This document shows positions 55,451-64,000 of a stretch of 64,000 bases of DNA, in pieces. Where the stretch lies: positions 18,198,589 through 18,262,588 of the forward strand of contig NC_051142.1 in assembly GCF_014839805.1 (NCBI RefSeq), written 5' to 3'. Positions within the stretch are counted from its first letter, which is position 1, and each line of letters starts with the position of its first letter. This DNA is from Manduca sexta. Its lineage: Eukaryota; Arthropoda; Insecta; Lepidoptera; Sphingidae. The notes beneath the pieces are model-generated. The model was given only the letters and a program-made list of their open reading frames with translations. It had not been told where the DNA came from and ran no database searches. The position numbers were made by a program, and so were the translations under genes.

Positions 55451-57156
55451 CCTTAATAGTTCTCGGGTGCGCATTCACACGCCCTGTCCAGTGACAGGGT
55501 TCGCTCCCTTAGTATCTATGACTCACGTGTCGAAACAAACATAAAATAACTTATTCTTTGTTTTGTGCACATTTTCCACATTTATTACACCATTATAATT
55601 TAATTCCTAGTTTAAAGTTAGTTTCGCTCAATATGTTAGTTATTATGGTTCGTAAAAAACAATATAATTTAAATAAACGTTTTAAATAGCGTGAAAAATC
55701 GTTTGCAATAACAATCGAAGCGGGCGAATATTTTAAGTGTTGACCTTTTGTTTGGAATGTACTGACGCGCGGACAAATGTCTTCGAAAAATAGTAAAAAA
55801 GACTTTATGACCTTTGTAGATGATTTGGTGAAAATGTTGAATCGATGAAACAGTGGGTGGTTTAAGTGCTCTCTCTGAACCCAATCTTCATTAATTAGAG
55901 GGTTACAACATATCTACTCCCTACTTACGAGTTGTATAGAATTCTACGTGTTCACTAAACTCAGCTATCAGCAGATGACTTATTTGTTTATTGCATAAAA
56001 TTATTTAGAAAAATAAAGTTATAGCTATAACGTAGCAGGCTCGTTATTTTTATAACTAAGTAAGGCAGCATTCCTAATTGCCATAAAATGCTATTAACAA
56101 GAAGCTAAAAGGAAAGAATAATTTCTTCGTTAATCCTGTCTTCCGTTTTTTATAGTTGTAAATATTAGAGGTGTATACTTTATACTTTGAGTTTATTTAA
56201 AAAAATCCTTAGTATATTTTTCTTATTTTACTAAAACATATTGATCTGACATTGGACTCATAAGGTCAGGCGGGGAGTCAGAAATCTGTAAACTATTTTG
56301 TTCCACAACTCACTTTCCTCACGTCAAAAGGTTGAAGGAAACGCAAATGTCATAAATTACAAAAACTAGTCTTAACAGTCTTAAAGTCAGAATGTAAGTT
56401 TTTTTTTTATAAAAACAACCGTTGTCATACATTTGGTCGAACAGTTATAAGTATTTTAAAACTAGGCTGACAGTATTTAAAAAAAACTGCCATGTTTTAC
56501 TAAAAAGTTTTGTTCCGAACTGTACAGCCGAAGAGATTCGACGCCAACTGCCGACATCGCCGTTGCATTATTTGAGACGGCTCTTTATATCGCGTATGTA
56601 TTAGCATAATGGTATTATTTAAGGTCTAGCCACATTTAAATTGGATTACAAATGGACCCCCAAGCCAAAATAGTGTATGTTTGATTTTCATAATTATAAG
56701 TTGTTGAGAGACCTTGAGATTGAGTGTTTTAGCGACCAGTATTAATTTTAAACGTTAGGTTAATATTGGAACATCGTTAAGTGACCCGCTTGAATATTTG
56801 CTTCTAGACTATAAAACAAATAAAATCAAAATGGCCACATTTACACGTGTATCTTGCGGGAATACGCCTTACTTCTATACAAACGTATATACGTACATAG
56901 AATCACGCTTCTATCCCAAGAGAATAGGCAGAGGCTATGGAATATGGATTGCCATTTTGTTAGATTCTGGCATACTTCTCTCGCTTCCTCCACATTCATA
57001 AATCTTTTAAAGAAGGTCATATTCGTTTGTTCGGTGCGATTGGCAACTACCGGGTTTTCTATTTCCACTCCCCGTATATTTCGTCTTTGTCAGTCTCCTG
57101 TCCATCTTCTCCAAATGCCCAAATCGCCTTAGCATATTCTTCTAGATTACGGTCAC
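55451..57156. other. Spacer without recognisable gene
   Basis: Bases 55480-55530 echo the GC-rich words at 51150 (GCCCTGTCC, GACTCACGTGTCG). Beyond 55.6 kb there are only AT-rich sequence and short overlapping frames (56422-56604, 56798-57132) without motifs. Confidence 0.4.
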
Positions 57157-57229
57157 TATCCAAGGGTTTTGAACCTACGGACATTCGTCTCGGCAGCCCG
57201 TTCCACATCCTGTTAGGCTATCCCCGCTT
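57157..57229 (-). mobile_element. SINE-B head fragment, minus
   Basis: TTTTGAACCTACGGACATTC, GTCTCGGCAGCCCGTTCCAC and TGTTAGGCTATCCCCGC: the tRNA-like head and B box only. Confidence 0.7.
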
Positions 57230-57974
57230 GTTAAAGTTCTCTTTTCCTTTGCTTTAATTTTTCTAATATCTATAACAATGACAAATATTTATCCTGCGTA
57301 CCATTACTATAATCAGTATGTCTTACATTTCTTAAATCCTAAAAATATTCTGCTATAAAAAAAATCCTAAAGAATATAACTAAAAAATATAATATTTTAA
57401 GTTATCAAGTTCTCTATCTCGATGCTATATCGTTTTCTGTAACAATTGCGTAAACTGAGTTTCTTTAATATTACAATATTTGTACCAATGTCAGATAATT
57501 ACGAAACGCGATGGATGCCGCGATCATGTGATTGTGTTGGGATATACAACTAGAATATTTTAAATATAACTCAGTCCGGTAAGTATTTATTTATTTGTAA
57601 GATACACCAAGCGCACTACATATTGCATGATTCAATACAATAAAACAATAAGGTCTAGCATCTTATATGTGTGCTACTAAATACACACAAATAATATTAA
57701 TAACAAATATTATTTTTTTGTTATTGTACCAATATATAAATTTGTATGCTGTGGTTTATAATTGAACGGGCACGTTACATTGTTAATTGTAAAAATGCTA
57801 CGACATTGTTTTTATTATATGCCGTGTATCCTCCGTTAGAGGTTCTTAAAGCAATAAATAAACACACACAACATTTACCACAGACAACATATTTAATTTA
57901 AATCTAAAACATAATAATGAGGAGGCAGAAGATAATATTATGAAGTACTAAAAATCAATGAGTAAGCACTTTAC
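57230..57974. other. AT-rich spacer
   Basis: Nothing recognised. Confidence 0.4.
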
Positions 57975-58105
57975 CTTTAAACATATGAACAGAATCACTA
58001 AATAGCCCATAACATGATACAATTGGACTACAAAACCTATGTATGCAATATTAAAGTGTGATATGTTTTTATATGGGTTCGATAAACTGCCCCCACCATA
58101 TCTAT
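57975..58105 (-). other. Exon-like hydrophobic open segment, minus
   Basis: Open on minus for the whole 131 bases. An acceptor-like TACCTGTATAG precedes it and the donor AAG/GTAAAG follows at 57974. Residues RYGGGSLSNPYKNIS are followed by a hydrophobic stretch with YIGFVVQLYHVMGYLVILF. It could be an internal exon of a membrane protein. T-rich DNA gives hydrophobic frames by chance, and no family is recognised. Confidence 0.2.
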
Positions 58106-58261
58106 CTATACAGGTATTTATTTTGAGAAAGAAAGGTTTATTATTGAATATTAACAGTATAACGTGGACATAGTAACAAAACAAGAAGACAAACACAAAA
58201 CTGGAAATATAAATTATACCTATTGTACCAGCCTGATACCACAGCGCTGATTTTCAATGAG

Positions 58262-58978
58262 GCACCCCGGGTGACATTACCCCGCGGCTTCAACGTGTAA
58301 AGTTTTCCGGGATAAAAGTCCGTTCAATATATTTTCCCGGGTTAGAATGTATGTATGTATATGTTGTCTATAAATAATTTGTGTTAGCGTATGTGTGTCA
58401 TATCTAATTTTTCATTTTATTACTATTATTATTATTTTACGTCCGCCCTAAATTCCCCTTTCCACTATTTTATCATCTCCATCCAATGGTGGTTTGGTAG
58501 AGATCGCCTCGAGCATATTGCTCGTCTTATTAGACTGCCATTTGTACCACCGATGTTTTAATCATTTCTACCGTCTGTATACTTTGTCTTGTTTCTTACA
58601 TATAGTCTCAGACTATCTACATATCAAATTTCTTCACAATCCGTTGTGTAGTTTTTGAGTTTATCGCGTTCTCACAGGCAGACGGATGCGGAATTTCTTT
58701 ATGCCATATTTTTTGGAACTTTTGAAAAGGAATAATTCCGTCATTTGTGCTTATTGCGAAACTTTAACCGTTTACGCAGCGCAAGTAACGGAAACGCTTA
58801 GTAACATTTTTCATTAATGTTCCGCTCCTATTGGTCATAGCGTGATCTTATATAGCCTATAGTTTTTCTCGATAAATCGGCTATCTAACATTAAAAGATT
58901 TGTTCAATTCCAACCAGTAGTTTCTGAGATAGCGTTCAAACAAACAAATAAACTCTAGCTATTCTATTAGAATAGATT
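58262..58978 (+). mobile_element. ACTAGC-family element, single-unit relative of 49144
   Basis: CCCCGCGGCTTCAACG, AAGTTTTCCGGGATAAAAG, TTTCCCGGGTTAGAATG, then TTTAACCGTTTACGCAGCGC, TTCCGCTCCTATTGGTCATA, GCGTGATCTTATATAGCC and ACAAACAAATAAACTCTAGC. The interior matches 49380-49600 block by block but with only one copy of the 123-bp unit. The 5-prime end is diverged, so the start is approximate. Confidence 0.65.
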
Positions 58979-59006
58979 ATGTAAATATTACTTTCATAAT
59001 TATATG

Positions 59007-59492
59007 TTTTAATTTCAATTTGGAATATCGTGTCAAAAAATCTAAAATACCTATTTTACTTATTGAAAAAATATTGTTCCGAATTCATTTCATAGCATCA
59101 CAACTAAAGGAATAAAAAACAGAAGTACGTATGAATTCATTTGTAATAATAACAACATCTTAATATTACAAAATAAATTTAAAAAGGCACAATATTGGAT
59201 ATACACAACTTACAGATACAACATAACAAAATACTAAGTTGACATACGAATTCAATCTGCAAGAAATGAACAACTGAAAAAACTAAGACCCATTTAGAAT
59301 TAGGACAATAACTACGCTTTTAAATCACTTTAATCAGGAACAAAACAGCAATTAATCAATTTAAAAAATACAAACATTGACTACTAATATCCTGGTTTTT
59401 GGAAGTCGTTTAAAAATATGATAATGAGTAGATACGTAGTTGCCTCCAAGTATAATAATAAATATCTTGCGTAGTTAGAAATCGAAAATGGT
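59007..59492 (-). other. Possible 3-prime untranslated region, minus
   Basis: AT-rich sequence downstream (on minus) of the candidate terminal exon. An ATTAAA variant signal on minus lies near 59007-59013, about 480 bases after the stop, just before the edge of the mobile element at 58978. No canonical AATAAA on minus was seen in the interval. Confidence 0.25.
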
Positions 59493-59671
59493 TTACACAG
59501 ATTCCACGTCCGGGTCGTGGCAGGGTCGTGTTGTCAGGAATAAAAAACCAATGAATAAAATATAAATGCTCCTGGGATCAATAACAAAGAACACTGTCCC
59601 GTCACCACCAGGACCATGCGCATGAGCGTGATTAGAATGTCTAAGGATTGTCGATCTGCGTATGACTGGAT
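59493..59671 (-). CDS. Candidate terminal coding exon of an unrecognised membrane protein
   Basis: A GC-richer block in AT-rich DNA. On minus a pyrimidine-containing acceptor (CTATATACCGTCTAAG) ends at 59672. Two frames then stay open. Frame 1 runs to TAA at 59495-59493 with residues HAHAHGPGGDGTVFFVIDP then SIYILFIGFLFL and CHDPDVESV. Frame 2 runs SYADRQSLDILITLMRMVLV then LLLIPGAFIFYSLVFYS and stops earlier. Each gives one hydrophobic, membrane-like segment near a C-terminus. I recognise neither. No other exon of the same gene was found, so the rest would lie right of 60 kb or outside the window. A decayed transposon frame is the alternative. Confidence 0.35.
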
Positions 59672-60261
59672 CTTAGACGGTATATAGTGGAATTAAAAGA
59701 ATCCTAACCGGACATCGAATCGACAGCGAAATTAGTCCAATAAGAATAAACTTTGACAGGCTTCTAGAAGAGTTACTTTGGTTAGTTTATTCTTACCGTT
59801 TATCCGAAGTTAGGGATTTTCATATAAATGGCATTTATCCGTTAATTAGTGTGACAGTATCTTTAGTTGGAAAGGGCTATGTGCTTTTTATAATATATGT
59901 TAAGCAATAGACCAGGGATGGTGAACGAAAGGAATGGTTAACATGCCATAATTTATAAAAAAAAAAATTTGGACTGTAACGTGTCATTCAGGACCGGTTT
60001 TATCTATTCGAATGCCCCTTTTTTATGACCCAACTATGATTTTTTTTGGCTTTGCAAAGTGGATTCACTGCACCTGATATTAAGCCCAAAGAAATATATA
60101 TATCATGTTTCGCATATTACTTGCATGCCCGAATTATTTCGTCAGATTCCATTGGTTCGCCATACCTGCAATAGATAGTCTTCGTACATCAGAGAGGAGT
60201 TATAGCTATCTTGTTACACTATATTATTATGTATTATATACATACTTATAAAATATTTAAA
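59672..60261. other. Spacer; small repeat D scrap
   Basis: CTTTGCAAAGTGGATTCACTGC and CACCTGATATTAAG near 60050-60080 resemble the diverged repeat D subfamily. Nothing else. Confidence 0.4.
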
Positions 60262-60628
60262 TTAAGGTGGTAGCTCAAGGTCCATTTTCATACATTTTGT
60301 TTCGGCTTTAATCTGGGTAACTAAACAAGTATTGGCAAGTAAAGAATTTAAATTCACGTCTAGTTAGTGATTAGTTCTCGCAGTTGAAAGAAAAATGTAA
60401 AAATAATTAATAATCATGGATATTTCTGCCTTTAAAATTTCGTCATATTAAATTTTAAAGGCCGAAATATCCATGATTATTAATTATTTTTACGTTTTTC
60501 TTTCAACTGCGAGAACTAATCACTAACTAGACGTGAATTTAAATTCTTTACTTGCCAATACTTGTTTAGTTACCCAGATTAAAGCCGAAACAAAATGTAT
60601 GAAAATGGACCTTGAGCTACCACCTTAA
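60262..60628. mobile_element. Near-perfect foldback element bounded by TTAA
   Basis: TTAAGGTGGTAGCTCAAGG at 60262 is mirrored by CCTTGAGCTACCACCTTAA ending at 60628. The two arms of about 175 bases match almost base for base (differences such as AAAAATGTAAAA against TTTTACGTTTTT) around a small central loop near 60445 (TTCGTCATATT). Pairing stops exactly at the outer TTAA on each side. A TTAA target is typical of piggyBac-type elements, so a piggyBac-derived MITE or foldback is likely. The high arm identity suggests recent insertion or ongoing conversion. Transcribed, it would make a long double-stranded hairpin. It has no coding capacity. Confidence 0.85.
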
Positions 60629-60972
60629 AGCTGCATTTTAATATAACTCATTAAACTATAATATAGGGCTTTATTGATAAACATTTTAAAGAGAGATTAG
60701 ACAAGCTACTTTTGTATTTGTAATATTTTTGAAGTCATGAAGTAAAAAAAAAAAATCATTTTGTTAGTCAATGTCGTTCAATTTTAATGTTAGTGATTGG
60801 TCCAGAGACTAACGCGTCAGTCACGTGTTTAGTCTCAACCAATCACAATAAAACGATACACAATCGTGTCGTGTTTTATTACACATTCTAAACACGCAGA
60901 TCTTTTAATTACAAGTGCATAGACTTCACTATGATTATAACATAATATGTTAAGTCAGTAATTACACTGGCT
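60629..60972. other. Spacer with a short inverted repeat
   Basis: GTGATTGGTCCAGAGACT (60793-60810) is loosely mirrored by AGTCTCAACCAATCAC (60831-60846), around AACGCGTCAGTCACGTGTTT. This may be an edge of a DNA transposon. Confidence 0.4.
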
Positions 60973-61288
60973 CATTGACGTATATTATATAGACACGAAC
61001 GTCCATATAAACTTTTTGTTCAAAATCTGAACTAAAATGGCAACCAAAACGTCACTGTGATAACCTATTTATTCACTTGAATAACAAATAATTTTACTTA
61101 TTTGACTAATATTTTTTATTCAAATCAAAGTTTACACTTAGACTCGAGTTTTTATATCATGAGCCCCACTCCGTATACAACCACAAGCTGTCAATATTGA
61201 CCATACTAAAGTCAATTTTAATGGATATCAGTTCAAATCAGTTGAACACAGTGAATGTTCGGAACGCCAAATCTAGTACGTAGTACAT
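60973..61288 (-). repeat. 316-bp interspersed element J, copy 2, inverted
   Basis: Starts CATTGACGTATATTATATAG and ends CTAGTACGTAGTACAT. It is the reverse complement of 39519-39834, with scattered substitutions and equal length. Confidence 0.75.
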
Positions 61289-62325
61289 ATTATATCGATG
61301 CACTGGCTGCAACCAACGTATCGGATCCAAATATTTGTTTGTGAGTAAATGTATGCCGTTGAAGTAAGAAATGTATCGCTTGTATTGATATACTGTTTAT
61401 TATATTACGAAAATGTATGTGTTTGGCAGAATATCGTCCTTATTCATAATGAATTCTGCTTTTATAAATGCGAAAGATTGTGAAATTTTTTGGAAGATTT
61501 TCGTGTTGTGATATTAATTGTAAATTCTGTTGATTGTTGACTGCAGTTAGTTTATACTCCTGTTGTGTATTAATATCTAAGACATGAGCTAAAATATTTT
61601 AATAAATTGATTTTTAATAAATAAATACTTAATATGCTAGAATATTAAAAATGTATTATGTAGTTGTAACTAACTCCAAATCGGTTTATATTCGACTGCT
61701 ATTTTTTATGATAAGTTCGACGAAAATTTATAAAATGAATCAGAGAGCATATACCGACTTCAATGTTTTTTTTTTCAATATAACTTTTTAAAACTCAACT
61801 ATCAGTTTGGAAAGGGATAACATACAAAGCATATTTTCAAGTTTGGTTTATTTATTTCATACAGTTTGGCTTTTGAAATTTGTAACTCGAAACAGCATTT
61901 TCGAGAGCATAAACTATTTTCTATACCAGAGGTTGTCGAAATACAAAATTTCATCAAAATTAGTTCAGTAACTCTACCATAATGTAATAAACATTTTGAA
62001 TTAAAATATTGATGGAAGAATATATCCCTTTTTCATATTTTATATGCTTATATATAGATTTAGGCCAAATTCAAATAATCAAAGTCAAAAAACACTAGAT
62101 AAATAGATTCAAGGGAATGTAATAATAAATTTTATTTCTAAAAATATATTTACAATAGTATACAATACAAATACATAACGATTAGCAACGCGATCGAAAC
62201 ACAATAAAAGCGATCGTCGATACTTCAGCAACTGGATTTTCAACTCTAACATTTCATACATAAGGCATATTTAAGGCAAATTTCAAAACAGATACACCCA
62301 ACAGCCGTAGATGGGACATATCACC
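61289..62325. other. AT-rich spacer
   Basis: Nothing recognised. Confidence 0.4.
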
Positions 62326-62395
62326 TCTAGTGCAGTGGTAGAATCCGTATTTTAAATCAGAAGTTTCGTGGTTCGATTCCTAGGCGAGGCACACT
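62326..62395 (+). mobile_element. tRNA-like A and B boxes, probable SINE head
   Basis: TAGTGCAGTGGTAGAA is a good A box and GTGGTTCGATTCCTAGG contains a perfect B box. An acceptor stem can pair only four of seven positions (CCTC with GAGG) and the T stem is weak, so this is not called as a functional tRNA. Confidence 0.45.
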
Positions 62396-63300
62396 ATTTA
62401 TGGTAATTCATAATCAATACCATGTAGTACACATATTGCAACGAATCCATCGTATTGTATTGTTCCTTGTGCCTTTTTATATTTTTTGTTGTTTTTATGT
62501 GTGTAGTAAAATAAATAGTGTAAAAGGTTTGTTGGGTATATCTATTTTTCCTTAACTTTGCTATATATCATTTTCTACCTTAAATTAAACAGTATAAGGC
62601 CTAATTATTAACAGATAAATTAAAACTATAATTACTGGTTAATGTGATGTAAAACATGATGAGATGTACGAGACTTAAATAAATATTCAAAGAAAAAATT
62701 AAAGCAAATACCATCTTTACCCTTAGAGACATGTAAAAAACGGATAGATGTTTTTCCTCATATAATACTCACTTTTTAAAACCGATTGACGTCACTAACT
62801 CGTGAAAAAAACGCAATTTCCTTTTGTTTTGGAACCTTTTCTTACTATGGCCGCCATCTTGATGTTATGCAATGTTATACTTAAGAATCCATTTCTAGCC
62901 ACGAACATCCCATACATGTTTTTAATTCCATTAATATATCAAAAACAGTATTCTAGTAATTAAAAAAAGATAATTGTCAAGTTACCTAAACCTGCCATGC
63001 TGAGACAGGAATAAAATATAACTGTATTTGAAGAGAAGTGACTATAAGTTAACATTTCCTCCTTTTACGAATATTGTGTTAATAATTGAAGATCATAATT
63101 ATCCTTGAAGGATACTTTGTTTATTATTCCTAAGTTTCGCTAGATTGCTTGATCTTCAACAGGATTGGCTGTTAACTGTAGTTTTGATACATCAATGGAA
63201 TAGTTAAACCCACTTGTTCTGGTTAACGGGTAGTCAAATTACAATTTGATATCTTATTGTCAACCTGCGGCCACACTAACATCTTATGTCATTAATTCAC
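62396..63300. other. AT-rich spacer
   Basis: ATGGCCGCCATCTTGATG near 62850 echoes the GGCCGCCATCTTG word of the inverted-arm element, but no longer match was seen. Confidence 0.35.
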
Positions 63301-63510
63301 CCTGAAGCAACTCCTGCGCAGTCGGTCTACACCGACTACACGCCCAAGCATGGACATTTGTCGCGGCCCTAGGGATACAGTTAAGTATGTATACCTCATT
63401 CTTGCCAAATCACATAAGGCCTATGAGGAATCGTAAACATTTCGTGGCCTTCTCCCCTCCTAAGAGGGTTCCTTTTCCCCCACACGGGTTAGCAGAGGTA
63501 TAGACGACTA
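63301..63510 (+). repeat. Interspersed repeat F, copy 2
   Basis: Direct-orientation partner of 2761-2990. GTCGGTCTACACCGAC is a perfect 6-bp-stem hairpin. The end CCCCCACACGGGTTAGCAGAGG is reminiscent of the SINE-A tail. Confidence 0.6.
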
Positions 63511-63644
63511 TATGGGTTCATTTATTAACGCAATGTTAAAATGTCCCTATATATTGCGAATGTGTGTTAGGCATTACCTTTAGTGTGGCCACAGCAATAT
63601 TGATATCAACTGCATTAACTTTTTTACCTTATTTCTTACGATAG

Positions 63645-63768
63645 AATCATAGATCGGAGTTACTCTGATGAGCAATTGACGTTTAGCAAGATATACACGG
63701 ACGATATTGCTATTTATATTTTACAAGAAGCATGGAATCTTTGTCAGATAAATAATCTGATTTTAAAT
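63645..63768 (+). pseudogene. Open fragment resembling a LINE reverse-transcriptase motif
   Basis: It is open for 41 codons after a good acceptor-like TTTTTTACCTTATTTCTTACG then ATAG. Residues KIYTDDIAIYI and QEAWNLCQINNLILN resemble the catalytic Y-A-D-D-x-x-I-Y motif and the following helix (Q-x(3)-L-x-W-C-x-x-N-x-L-x-L-N) of jockey-type non-LTR reverse transcriptases, shortened by about ten residues between the two. TDD in place of ADD is unusual. The splice-like edge and the GTAATA after it allow a host exon as the alternative. Confidence 0.35.
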
Positions 63769-64000
63769 GTAATATGGGCTTAAACATCGAGTCCATTATT
63801 TCAGACTCTCTGAAGTAATTTGAGAACATCAATCCGCAATCTCCAACAGTCAAGAAGTTTAAAATTGCTCTTTAGAGTAACTCGATATTTTATACTAACG
63901 TTTACCAGACACAAGTGGGTGTACAAATTACAACAAAAACTAAGATCTATATTCGTTCAGTCCAGCCAAGACGTCTGTCTCGACCATCTACCGAGAGATG
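63769..64000. other. Window end, no recognised feature
   Basis: It may continue the decayed LINE of 63645-63768, but no motif is readable. Confidence 0.3.

Noticed and set aside
57948..58196. An 82-codon minus frame as a complete small membrane protein
   Set aside because: The hydrophobic start comes from T-rich DNA. Only the inner part with splice-like edges was kept as an exon-like candidate.
62326..62395. Functional tRNA gene
   Set aside because: A and B boxes are good, but the acceptor stem pairs at only four of seven positions and the T stem is weak. It was kept only as a SINE-like head.
1..64000. CRISPR array, prokaryotic operon or phage structure
   Set aside because: There are no regularly spaced identical repeats with unique spacers, no ribosome-binding-site-spaced genes, and the repeat content is of insect type. 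The only regular array (49487-49978) has no spacers.
1..64000. Endogenous viral sequence
   Set aside because: No capsid, envelope or polymerase motif of a virus was recognised. The polymerase-like scraps fit non-LTR retrotransposons better.

Overview
This window looks like nuclear DNA of a moth or butterfly. It is AT-rich and packed with short interspersed elements of the kind seen across Lepidoptera. No bacterial operons, rRNA genes, intact tRNA genes or CRISPR arrays are visible, and no complete protein-coding gene can be supported. The longest open frames (60 to 130 codons) mostly lie inside repeats. The assignment to Lepidoptera is inferred from repeat families recognised by eye, not from a host gene.

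Most of the window is transposon debris. Four high-copy families recur. SINE-A has a tRNA-like head with a B box, then a body containing GCCCGATATGGCGATAGGC. SINE-B has a different tRNA-like head and a tail reading toward (TAT)n. Repeat C carries a GTTCGCCTGATGGTAAGCGA block and an A-rich tail. Repeat D carries the CCGGCATAATTGTGTCGACT core and an A-rich tail. Less abundant are LINE 3-prime remnants, elements headed ACTAGCTTTTGCCCGCGG (one with a four-unit 123-bp tandem array at 49487-49978), a GGCCTTATTCT-ended MITE (three copies), a 316-bp element present twice in opposite orientation, and a 367-bp near-perfect foldback bounded by TTAA at 60262-60628.

The largest structured region is about 51.3-55.4 kb. 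It holds a decayed Mutator-like DNA transposon with candidate terminal repeats, a promoter/5-prime leader, an 83-bp intron, a broken N-terminal exon and a broken transposase body. A 0.94-kb element with about 290-bp inverted arms has inserted inside it.

Traces of possible host sequence are few and incomplete: a candidate minus-strand promoter and first exon near 11.4-11.5 kb, a short coding-like exon near 6.55 kb, a polyadenylated retrocopy-like frame at 29852-30224, an RNase H1-like fragment at 31.5 kb (minus), and a candidate terminal exon at 59493-59671 (minus). If these are real, the window is mostly intron or intergenic sequence between genes whose bodies lie elsewhere. I did not find a convincing new biological system. 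The best leads are the foldback, the Mutator wreck with its nested element, the 123-bp array and the orphan exon-like segments.
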